12,832 bases of DNA, from the NCBI GenBank assembly GCA_902790885.1, contig CADATR010000050.1:1-12832 (forward strand), in the 5' to 3' direction. A model generated the notes under the pieces. That model made no database searches. It saw only the letters and a program-made list of their open reading frames with translations, and had not been told where the DNA came from. This document shows, piece after piece, positions 8,085 through 12,832 of this stretch. Position numbers and translations under genes: made by a program. Within the stretch, counting starts at the first letter, position 1; each line of letters opens with the position of its first letter. The stretch comes from an uncultured Eubacteriales bacterium. GTDB taxonomy: Bacteria > Bacillota_A > Clostridia > Peptostreptococcales > Anaerovoracaceae.

Positions 8085-8822
8085 ATGGCAGATTCATTCA
8101 GCAAAATGACTATTGAAGATTATCTTGAGCGGCTCGGGTCGGGCAGCCCGACCCCCGGCGGCGGAGCCGCCGCTGCGCTGACGTCAGCGCAGGGAGCCGC
8201 GCTTGTAATGATGGTGGCAAACCACACTATAGGAAAGCCTAAGTATGCCGAGTTCGAAGAGCTCAACACCTTCATCCTCGAAGAGGCAGGCGAGCTTCTC
8301 GTAAAGCTTGAGGCCGGCATGGACAAGGACGCCGAGGCCTTCGGCAAAGTGTCCGCAGCCTATGCTCTGCCTCGTCTGTTCTCCGACATACAGATCGACA
8401 GGGTCTCTGCCGAGATAGAGAGGCTCAGATCTGAAGGCCACCAGATAGACGATATAAACGAAGAGGGCATGACCGCTGAGATCATGGATCAGATAGAGGA
8501 TGCTCTCAAGGCGGACAGACAGGCTGCCATCTCGTCGGCTTCCGTGGAGGCTGCCGAGGCACCGCTGTCTCTTATGGAGGATTCTCTTTCGGCACTCAGG
8601 CTGGCTGCTACTATGAAAGGCCGGTCCAACAGGATGCTCGAAAGCGACATATATGTTGCGGCGCTCAGCCTCGCCGCCGGCATCACATCGGCAAACTTCA
8701 ACGTTGAAGCAAACCTGCCGGCGATCGAGAAGGCCGATCCCGGCCTCGCATCATCGATGCGCCTTCGCGCCGCCGGCATACTCGCCGAGAAGGATACTAT
8801 TATAGAAGGGCTGCTCGGCTGA
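8085..8822 (+). CDS. Cyclodeaminase/cyclohydrolase (FchA / FTCD C-terminal) family protein
   Basis: Members interconvert folate one-carbon forms: methenyl-tetrahydrofolate cyclohydrolase (FchA) or formimino-tetrahydrofolate cyclodeaminase. The N-terminal signature SGSPTPGGGAAAALTSAQGAALVMMVANHTIG (residues ~18-49, shown by SPTPGGGAAAA) is diagnostic. The family core resumes with DAEAFGKVSAAYALPR at ~82-97. Residues ~98-140 form an acidic, helix-prone segment rich in D/E/I (DINEEGMTAEIMDQIEDAL) where relatives usually have about ten residues, making this protein 245 rather than ~205-210 residues long. The C-terminal helices (AALSLAAGITSANFNVEANL) look typical. GAGG at 8073-8076 overlaps the upstream stop and sits 8 bases before the ATG, indicating coupling to the CPBP gene. 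Reaction and direction cannot be decided from sequence alone. Confidence 0.85.
   Translation: MADSFSKMTIEDYLERLGSGSPTPGGGAAAALTSAQGAALVMMVANHTIGKPKYAEFEELNTFILEEAGELLVKLEAGMDKDAEAFGKVSAAYALPRLFSDIQIDRVSAEIERLRSEGHQIDDINEEGMTAEIMDQIEDALKADRQAAISSASVEAAEAPLSLMEDSLSALRLAATMKGRSNRMLESDIYVAALSLAAGITSANFNVEANLPAIEKADPGLASSMRLRAAGILAEKDTIIEGLLG
8136..8192 (+). repeat. Three back-to-back perfect inverted repeats in the 5' coding region
   Basis: Within codons 18-36 of the cyclodeaminase-family gene there are three adjacent perfect dyads. GGGTCGGG 8136-8143 pairs with CCCGACCC 8147-8154 over a 3-base loop. CGGCGGC 8156-8162 pairs with GCCGCCG 8166-8172 over a 3-base loop. A 20-bp palindrome at 8173-8192 has the core GCGCTGACGTCAGCGC. 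All bases are also coding for the conserved Gly/Ala-rich signature. Confidence 0.85.
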
Positions 8823-8841
8823 TGCCGGGCTTTCTCCTTTA

Positions 8842-8857
8842 ATGCGCAATGCCGCAT
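8842..8857 (+). promoter_or_regulatory. Dyad upstream of the LysR-type gene, possible autoregulatory site
   Basis: ATGCG 8842-8846 and CGCAT 8853-8857 form a perfect interrupted dyad with a 6-base centre in the 79-base gap before the LysR-type gene. LysR regulators commonly bind interrupted dyads (T-N11-A class) near their own start. No convincing -35/-10 pair was found around it, so the role is inferred only from position and symmetry. Confidence 0.3.
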
Positions 8858-8901
8858 AAGCCGGCCGGACAGACGTTCAGCAACGAGGAAAGTATAACAG
8901 G

Positions 8902-9780
8902 ATGGAAAGCGCGCGCTGCAAGGCATTTATTGAATCAGTGGAACGCGGAAGCTTCAGGGCAGCCGCTGAAGCTCTCGGCTACACACCGTCAGCCGTGAGC
9001 CAGCTTGTCGCGGCTCTCGAAAAAGACCTCGGTCTCACGCTTCTGGTGCGCTCCAAGAAGGGCGTCACGGTTACATCCGAGGGGGCAAGGCTTGCGCCTA
9101 TAGTCCGCTCATATCTCGCCCGTGAGAAAGAGATGTACGAGCTGGCCTCAGAGATGCAGGGCATCTCGGTCGGAAACCTTACTATAGCCGCGTATCCGAG
9201 CGTCGCCACCACATGGCTCCCCGAGATAGTCCGCACATTCCAGCGCGACTATCCTGAAGTGCAGTTCGATATAATGGAGGGCATCAGGAGCGAGATATTC
9301 GCTCATCTCGACGACCACGTGGCCGATATGGGCTTCCTCGCCTACGCGGAGCCGATGCATTATGAATGGACGCCTCTTGCCGAAGAATCCATGATAGCGG
9401 TCTTACCTGAAAACCACAGGCTCGCGGGCGCGGAAGTCTATCCCATCAGTGAGTGCGAAAAGGACAATTTCATAATGACTTCATGGGGCAAAGACCAGGA
9501 GATACAGAGCATTTTCAGGAAGTATCACATCACACCGAATGTCAGATACACGACTTACGATACGCCAGCGGCCCTCGCGATGGTGAGGATGGGGCTGGGC
9601 ATAAGCTTCGTCAACGAGCTCTCCGCCCAGTACTGGAACGAGCATCTTGTAAAGCTGCCGCTCGATCCGCCGCAGAAGGTAGAGTTCGGCATAGCGTATA
9701 CATCCAGAGAACACATGACAGCGGCGGCAAAGAAATTTTACGACTACGCCATACGCGTCATAAAAAGAAGAGATCCGTAA
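8902..9780 (+). CDS. LysR-family transcriptional regulator
   Basis: The 292-residue DNA-binding regulator has the standard LysR layout. A winged helix-turn-helix fills residues ~1-65, with SFRAAAEALGYTPSAVSQLV as helix-turn-helix and ALEKDLGLTLLVR as the start of the wing. A periplasmic-binding-protein-like effector domain covers ~90-290 (GNLTIAAYPSVATTWLPEIV onward). GAGGAAAG at 8885-8892 lies 9 bases before the ATG and fixes this start. It points the same way as the preceding CPBP and folate genes rather than divergently, which is less usual for LysR regulators. It may be the last gene of that operon or have its own promoter in the 79-base gap. The effector is unknown; the GMGISFVNEL motif near 230-240 is typical of the effector fold. 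The 3' end is embedded in a terminator stem. Confidence 0.93.
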   Translation: MESARCKAFIESVERGSFRAAAEALGYTPSAVSQLVAALEKDLGLTLLVRSKKGVTVTSEGARLAPIVRSYLAREKEMYELASEMQGISVGNLTIAAYPSVATTWLPEIVRTFQRDYPEVQFDIMEGIRSEIFAHLDDHVADMGFLAYAEPMHYEWTPLAEESMIAVLPENHRLAGAEVYPISECEKDNFIMTSWGKDQEIQSIFRKYHITPNVRYTTYDTPAALAMVRMGLGISFVNELSAQYWNEHLVKLPLDPPQKVEFGIAYTSREHMTAAAKKFYDYAIRVIKRRDP

Positions 9781-9804
9781 ACTCGCGTCTATGGATCTCT
9801 TCTT
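9765..9804. terminator. Bidirectional terminator overlapping the LysR stop codon
   Basis: A 12-bp perfect stem, AAGAAGAGATCC 9765-9776 with GGATCTCTTCTT 9793-9804, has a 16-base loop that contains the LysR stop codon. On the + strand a pyrimidine/T-rich stretch follows. On the - strand the stem runs into five T residues (bases 9762-9766 read in reverse), so it also suits the convergent small gene at 9849-9932. Confidence 0.75.
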
Positions 9805-9848
9805 CTATCTCACTATTTCTAATTATTTCTTATTATGTCGCCGGCAGG

Positions 9849-9932
9849 CTATTTGAGAACATCTTCTGCTGTCCACTCAGCGCCAACATACATTATCATT
9901 GCGATTCCTATTACGATTGCCTCGACTAACAT
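9849..9932 (-). CDS. 27-residue single-pass membrane peptide, unrecognised
   Basis: On the - strand, ATG 9932-9930 is preceded by AAAGGAGG (9947-9940) with a 7-base spacer, a near-ideal ribosome site. The 27-codon product begins MLVEAIVIGIAMIMYVGAEW and ends with a charged EDVLK tail, followed by TAG. Residues 2-17 are strongly hydrophobic, fitting one transmembrane helix, with the short acidic tail outside it. An in-frame upstream start would give a 65-residue product, but the added residues are hydrophilic, lack a comparable ribosome site and cover the likely 5' leader. A promoter (10029-10057) and a terminator (9765-9804) bracket the gene. I do not recognise the family. It lies divergent from rubredoxin and convergent with the LysR gene. 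Small single-helix peptides often bind and tune membrane complexes; that role is speculation here. Confidence 0.68.
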   Translation of the reverse strand: MLVEAIVIGIAMIMYVGAEWTAEDVLK

Positions 9933-10028
9933 GATGCCGCCTCCTTTATCAATACGCCCATCGGCCTTGTTCCTGAAGATCGGAGTCTTCGTTTCGCCGT
10001 CCGGCGTTTCTCTTCTCTTCTTGTCTGT

Positions 10029-10057
10029 ATTATAGAGCTGTCCCAAACAAAAGTAAA
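10029..10057 (-). promoter_or_regulatory. Sigma-A-type promoter for the 27-residue peptide gene
   Basis: Read on the - strand, TTTACT (10057-10052) and a consensus TATAAT (10034-10029) are separated by exactly 17 bases. Transcription would start near 10022, giving a ~90-base leader. That leader contains a compact CGCCG/CGGCG hairpin (9995-10006) before the ribosome site. Confidence 0.65.
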
Positions 10058-10137
10058 ACTATAGATTCTGTTCAATGTAACCAGTAATACTTAACACATT
10101 GCTTTGCCTGGCATCGAAACGATCGCTGCTGTTGTGG

Positions 10138-10166
10138 TTGCTTTAGCCGATTATTAATTGTAGAAT
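10138..10166 (+). promoter_or_regulatory. Promoter for rubredoxin
   Basis: TTGCTT (10138-10143) and TAGAAT (10161-10166, 5 of 6 to consensus) have a 17-base spacer. The predicted start near 10173 leaves a ~40-base leader before the rubredoxin ATG. The -35 is weak (3 of 6). The 282 bases between the two divergent starts otherwise show no gene. Confidence 0.5.
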
Positions 10167-10214
10167 GCATGTGTAGGAAAGCGTATTTTGCTTTTTAAAA
10201 AGGGAGGATTGAAA

Positions 10215-10373
10215 ATGGAAAAATATGTATGCAGCGTTTGCGGTTATGTTTATGATCCTGCACTTGGCGCACCGGATGACGGTATCGAGCCGGGCACACC
10301 ATGGGAAGAAGTTCCTGCAGACTGGGTATGCCCTCTGTGCGGAGTAGGCAAGGAAGATTTCGAAGCTGAATAG
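10215..10373 (+). CDS. Rubredoxin
   Basis: The 52-residue iron protein carries one Fe(SCys)4 centre and moves single electrons in the cytoplasm of anaerobes, often to oxygen- or peroxide-reducing enzymes. The four ligands are Cys6 and Cys9 (CSVCGY) and Cys39 and Cys42 (CPLCG). Family core residues Tyr11, Tyr13 and Trp37 and the [14 protein letters not shown] stretch are all present. Length is standard. AAGGGAGG ending at 10207 lies 7 bases before ATG 10215. A TTG at 10188 in frame would add nine residues that consist of the ribosome site itself, so it was not used. It is monocistronic: own promoter upstream, strong terminator 32 bases downstream. The partner is not visible here; NfnA-like and dehydrogenase genes follow. 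Confidence 0.97.
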   Translation: MEKYVCSVCGYVYDPALGAPDDGIEPGTPWEEVPADWVCPLCGVGKEDFEAE

Positions 10374-10404
10374 TCAGAATAATCAGAATAATCTGAGAGA
10401 CGAG

Positions 10405-10429
10405 CAGAGCGCTTCGGCGCTCTGTTTTT
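10405..10429 (+). terminator. Intrinsic terminator with UUCG tetraloop after rubredoxin
   Basis: CAGAGCGC 10405-10412 and GCGCTCTG 10417-10424 form an 8-bp perfect stem closed by TTCG, followed by five T residues (10425-10429). This is a textbook Rho-independent terminator. Confidence 0.95.
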
Positions 10430-10486
10430 GTGCCCTGAAAAAGAGCGTGTGTACAGAACAAAGTGCACAGATGTTCAGAGAGGATG

Positions 10487-10515
10487 TTTACATAAGAACG
10501 CGAGAGCGTTATTAT
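10487..10515 (+). promoter_or_regulatory. Promoter of the iron alcohol dehydrogenase
   Basis: TTTACA (10487-10492, 5 of 6) and TATTAT (10510-10515, 5 of 6) are separated by exactly 17 bases. A start near 10522 gives a leader of about 159 bases. The strength of this promoter and the codon use of the gene suggest high expression. Confidence 0.72.
10492..10515. promoter_or_regulatory. 24-bp near-perfect palindrome filling the promoter spacer
   Basis: Left arm ATAAGAACGC (10492-10501) and right arm GCGTTATTAT (10506-10515) match as inverted repeats at 9 of 10 positions around a GAGA centre. It spans from the last base of the -35 to the end of the -10, so a bound dimer would block polymerase. The arm sequence does not match a regulator consensus I know. 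Confidence 0.6.
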
Positions 10516-10526
10516 ATTATCAATAT

Positions 10527-10544
10527 CTGATAATTAATTAACAA
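10527..10544. promoter_or_regulatory. Rex-like redox operator
   Basis: CTGATAATTAATTAACAA fits the clostridial Rex operator TTGTTAANNNNTTAACAA at 12 of 14 defined positions, including a full right half TTAACAA. It starts about five bases after the predicted transcription start, a repressing position. Rex senses NADH/NAD+ and controls alcohol dehydrogenases in many Clostridia, matching the downstream gene. Confidence 0.6.
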
Positions 10545-10640
10545 TCCCGAGCCGAAGTTTGCTTATCCGGGACTTCAGATAAGCGATAGCTCATAAATGA
10601 GCAACTAATACTTTCTACTTATCACGAATCACTTATCACT
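10545..10640 (+). promoter_or_regulatory. Structured 5' leader of the alcohol dehydrogenase
   Basis: The leader holds two clean hairpins: GCTTATC 10561-10567 with GATAAGC 10578-10584, and GCTCAT 10589-10594 with ATGAGC 10597-10602 (2-base loop). A competing pairing, GAAGT 10554-10558 with ACTTC 10572-10576 (extendable by TCCCG 10545-10549), overlaps the first and cannot easily coexist with it. Two direct ACTTATCAC repeats follow at 10617-10625 and 10631-10639. No known riboswitch was recognised and no T-run terminator is present. Confidence 0.45.
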
Positions 10641-10680
10641 TACTTAATTTCAATTGATGTGGCTTTTAAGGAGGCACAAA

Positions 10681-11898
10681 ATGCAAAGATTTACAAACCC
10701 AAGAGACATTTTCCACGGTAAGGGAGCTCTCGAAGCTCTGAAGACTTTTGAAGGCAGGAAGGCTGTCATCTGCGTCGGCGGCGGCTCCATGAAGAGATTC
10801 GGATTCCTCGACAAGGCTAAATCCTATCTCGAAGAGGCAGGTATGGAAGTAAAGATCTTCGAAGGTATCGAACCTGATCCGTCTGTTGATACAGTTATGA
10901 AGGGCGCTGCTTTCATGGCAGAGTTTGAGCCTGACTGGATCGTCGCTATCGGCGGCGGCTCCCCGATCGACGCTGCAAAGGCAATGTGGATCAAATATGA
11001 GTATCCTGAAACTACTTTCGAGGATATGTGCAAGGTATTCGGACTTCCGAAGCTGAGAACAAAGGCTCATTTCTGCGCAGTTTCTTCGACTTCGGGTACT
11101 GCGACTGAGGTTACCGCTTTCTCGATCATCACAGATTATGAGAAGGGAATCAAATACCCTATCGCTGACTTCGAGATCACTCCAGACGTAGCTATCGTCG
11201 ATCCTGAGCTCGCTGAGACCATGCCAAAGAAGCTTGTTGCTCATACAGGAATGGACGCTCTTACTCACGCCATCGAGGCTTACGTTTCGACAGCCCGCAG
11301 CGCTTTCACCGATGCTGATGCCATCCACGCTATCGAAATGATCCAGAGCGACCTGGTCGACTCCTACAACGGAGACATGGAAGCAAGAGACAACATGCAC
11401 ACAGCTCAGTGCCTTGCAGGAATCGCATTCTCATCCGGACTGCTCGGTATCGTTCACTCCATGGCTCACAAGACAGGTGCCGCATTTGCTGATTACGGCG
11501 CTCACATCATCCACGGAGCAGCCAATGCAATGTACCTGCCAAAGGTTATCGCATTCAACGCTAAGGACGAGACAGCCAAGAAGAGATACGGAGTCATCGC
11601 TGACTACATGCACCTCGAGGGCGCGAACGATGACGAGAAGGTTGCTGCACTGATTGAGTACCTCCGCGGAATGAACGACCAGATGAACATCCCGCACTGC
11701 ATCAAGAACTACGGTGCTGACAGCTATCCGACAGAGCAGGGATTCGTTCCTGAAGAAGTATTCCTCGAGAAGCTCCCTGAGATCGCTGCAAATGCTATCC
11801 TCGATGCCTGCACAGGCTCCAACCCGAGACAGCCGAGCCAGGAAGAAATGGAAAAGCTCCTCAAGTGCTGCTACTATGACACAGAGGTAGATTTCTAA
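10681..11898 (+). CDS. Iron-containing alcohol dehydrogenase
   Basis: The 405-residue protein of the Fe-ADH (group III) family reduces aldehydes to alcohols with NAD(P)H, regenerating oxidised cofactor in fermentation. The nucleotide-binding motif GGGSPIDAAK is present near 99-108. Expected metal ligands are Asp192 and His196 (GMDALTHAIEAYVS), His259 (HSMAHKTG) and His278 (HGAANAMYLP). The gap between the last two histidines is about five residues longer than in E. coli FucO. AAGGAGG at 10668-10674 lies 6 bases before ATG 10681. An ATG at 10654 in frame would translate the ribosome site and was rejected. Codons are biased towards GCT, GTT and ATC compared with the purine genes, consistent with strong expression. 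The upstream Rex-like site suggests induction at high NADH. Substrate (ethanol, butanol, diol) cannot be told from sequence. Confidence 0.94.
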   Translation: MQRFTNPRDIFHGKGALEALKTFEGRKAVICVGGGSMKRFGFLDKAKSYLEEAGMEVKIFEGIEPDPSVDTVMKGAAFMAEFEPDWIVAIGGGSPIDAAKAMWIKYEYPETTFEDMCKVFGLPKLRTKAHFCAVSSTSGTATEVTAFSIITDYEKGIKYPIADFEITPDVAIVDPELAETMPKKLVAHTGMDALTHAIEAYVSTARSAFTDADAIHAIEMIQSDLVDSYNGDMEARDNMHTAQCLAGIAFSSGLLGIVHSMAHKTGAAFADYGAHIIHGAANAMYLPKVIAFNAKDETAKKRYGVIADYMHLEGANDDEKVAALIEYLRGMNDQMNIPHCIKNYGADSYPTEQGFVPEEVFLEKLPEIAANAILDACTGSNPRQPSQEEMEKLLKCCYYDTEVDF

Positions 11899-11920
11899 TC
11901 AGTTTTCAGATAACGGACGC

Positions 11921-11958
11921 CGGATGTTCCCGCCCAAAGGAGGCGGGATCCGCATCCG
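11921..11958 (+). terminator. Long GC-rich hairpin after the alcohol dehydrogenase
   Basis: CGGATG 11921-11926 pairs with CATCCG 11953-11958, and inside it TCCCGCC 11928-11934 pairs with GGCGGGA 11942-11948 over a 7-base loop. The stem is strong but no T-run follows, so it may be a 3'-end stabiliser or a factor-dependent stop. A small CCGC/GCGG hairpin (11960-11972) follows directly. Confidence 0.5.
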
Positions 11959-11978
11959 ACCGCGGACAGCGGCAATAC

Positions 11979-12008
11979 GGCAGAGTCTTCATTTTTGGGG
12001 ACTCTGCC
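11979..12008 (+). terminator. 9-bp hairpin with T-rich loop between adh and the NfnA-like gene
   Basis: GGCAGAGTC 11979-11987 pairs perfectly with GACTCTGCC 12000-12008; the 12-base loop contains TTTTT. The sequence after it, TAAAATATATC, is AT-rich but not a T-run. It lies ~100 bases before the next gene, so it could be either a terminator or a leader element. A weak promoter candidate (TTGCCT 12025-12030, TAGTAT 12049-12054, 18-base spacer) follows. Confidence 0.4.
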
Positions 12009-12106
12009 TAAAATATATCTTACATTGCCTGCACATGCGGGAGCGTGATAGTATTTGAAAGTAAACGTTGATTTGAGGGTTTTTGAGCTCTAAAAGGAGA
12101 CCACTG

Positions 12107-12832
12107 ATGTATAAAATTGTAAGAAGGAAGGCGCTCAGACCTACGGTCACGCAGCTGGAGATCGAGGCACCGCTTGTAGCCAGAAAGGCAAAGCCGGGCC
12201 AGTTCATCATTCTGCGTGTCGATGAAGAGGGCGAGAGGATCCCGCTGACAGTAGCAGGCGTTAACCCGGAAGAGGGTACAGTCAAGATCATCTTCCAGGT
12301 AGTGGGAGCTACGACGGAGATGCTGAACCATGTGCCTGAAGGCGGATACCTCCAGGATTTCGTGGGACCGCTCGGGAATGCGACTGAGACAGAGGGGATC
12401 AATAAAGTATGTATCGTAGGCGGCGGCGTAGGCTGTGCGATCGCGATGCCTGTAGCGCAGGAGTTCCACAGACTCGGAGCAGATGTCACGAGCATAATCG
12501 GATTCAGGAGCGAGGACCTCGTGATCCTCGAGGACGAGTTCAATGAGTGCTCGAACAAGCTGATCGTCATGACAGATGACGGCACATACGGAAGACAGGG
12601 CAACGTAACAGTACCTCTCGATGAGATGCTGGCGGCAGGCGAAAAGTTCGACATGATCATCACGATCGGACCGCTCGTCATGATGAAGTTTGTCACCCTG
12701 ACGGCAAAGAAGTATGATGCACCGATCACGGTATCGATGAGCCCTATCATGATAGACGGCACAGGAATGTGCGGCGGATGCAGACTGACTCTCAACACAG
12801 AGAACGGCCCTGTGATGAAGTTCGCCTGCGTT
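12107..12832 (+). CDS. nfnA: NfnA-like FAD/[2Fe-2S] NAD(H)-binding subunit, 3' end cut off
   Basis: The frame is open for 242 codons to the window end; relatives are ~280 residues, so about 40 are missing. In the NfnAB complex this subunit binds NAD(H), FAD and a [2Fe-2S] cluster and takes part in electron bifurcation between ferredoxin, NADH and NADP+. The same family includes sulfide dehydrogenase and PyrK-like subunits. Seen: an N-terminal ferredoxin-reductase FAD fold (KPGQFIILRVDEEGERIPLT, residues ~28-48), the dinucleotide motif GGGVG at 105-109, and the cluster region with Asp217, Cys222, Cys225 and Cys241 (MIDGTGMCGGCR; ACV at the edge), matching the 1 Asp + 3 Cys pattern known for NfnA. 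AAGGAG 12094-12099 lies 7 bases before the ATG. The expected partner NfnB would start just beyond the window. Confidence 0.87.
   Translation, partial: MYKIVRRKALRPTVTQLEIEAPLVARKAKPGQFIILRVDEEGERIPLTVAGVNPEEGTVKIIFQVVGATTEMLNHVPEGGYLQDFVGPLGNATETEGINKVCIVGGGVGCAIAMPVAQEFHRLGADVTSIIGFRSEDLVILEDEFNECSNKLIVMTDDGTYGRQGNVTVPLDEMLAAGEKFDMIITIGPLVMMKFVTLTAKKYDAPITVSMSPIMIDGTGMCGGCRLTLNTENGPVMKFACV

Noticed and set aside
9835..10035. 66-residue + strand frame opposite the small peptide gene
   Set aside because: It has no ribosome site and no recognisable sequence, and it overlaps the better supported - strand gene and its leader.
9849..10046. Longer 65-residue version of the small - strand peptide
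   Set aside because: The extra N-terminal residues are hydrophilic and cover the predicted 5' leader, and the ideal ribosome site points to the internal ATG at 9932.
10374..10396. Short tandem AATCAGAATAATC repeat after rubredoxin
   Set aside because: Only two 9-base units are present just before the terminator; too short to carry meaning on its own.
10554..10584. H-type pseudoknot in the adh leader
   Set aside because: The two stems interleave as in a pseudoknot, but only one base would span the first stem, which looks too short. Alternative, mutually exclusive hairpins are more likely.
11960..12106. Known riboswitch before the NfnA-like gene
   Set aside because: The hairpins do not match any riboswitch core that I recognise, and the gene is not a usual riboswitch target.

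Overview
The window looks like chromosomal DNA from an anaerobic Bacillota (Clostridia-type) bacterium. It has a moderately high GC content in coding regions and AT-rich promoter regions. Strong AGGAG-type ribosome sites precede most genes. IMP cyclohydrolase and AICAR transformylase are separate genes, PurL is the long single-chain form, and rubredoxin, an iron alcohol dehydrogenase and an NfnA-like flavoprotein lie close together. A finer placement (for example among the Eubacterium / Anaerovoracaceae-like lineages) is a guess from protein similarity by memory.

Region 1 (1-6972) is the end of a purine biosynthesis operon on the + strand: the C-terminal part of IMP cyclohydrolase, a repeat-bearing 284-base gap, AICAR transformylase, purD and a 1265-residue purL. 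purD appears broken. The first 37 codons and the last ~358 codons are both recognisable, but about 26 family residues between them are missing and the reading frame changes at 2082-2087. Hairpins at 6980-7085 close the operon.

Region 2 (7106-9804) holds three + strand genes: a CPBP-family membrane protease, a cyclodeaminase/cyclohydrolase (FchA/FTCD-C) protein with an unusual acidic insert, and a LysR-type regulator. The first two are 10 bases apart and probably co-transcribed. The third follows after 79 bases that contain a dyad. Folate chemistry of the FchA type links this group loosely to the purine operon, which consumes 10-formyl-tetrahydrofolate. A 12-bp terminator stem overlaps the end of the LysR gene and serves both strands.

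Region 3 (9849-10429) has a 27-residue membrane peptide gene on the - strand, with a near-ideal ribosome site and its own promoter. Divergent from it is a rubredoxin gene with a promoter and a textbook UUCG terminator.

Region 4 (10430-12832) is an iron-containing alcohol dehydrogenase behind an elaborate control region: a promoter whose -35/-10 spacer is filled by a near-perfect 24-bp palindrome, a Rex-like redox operator just downstream of the start site, and a ~150-base structured leader. An NfnA-like subunit, cut by the window end, follows after a series of hairpins. The rubredoxin, dehydrogenase and NfnA genes fit a redox-balancing neighbourhood of a fermentative anaerobe.

No mobile elements, tRNA, rRNA or CRISPR arrays were seen. 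The items most worth a second look are the purD lesion, the 27-residue membrane peptide and the double-operator dehydrogenase promoter.
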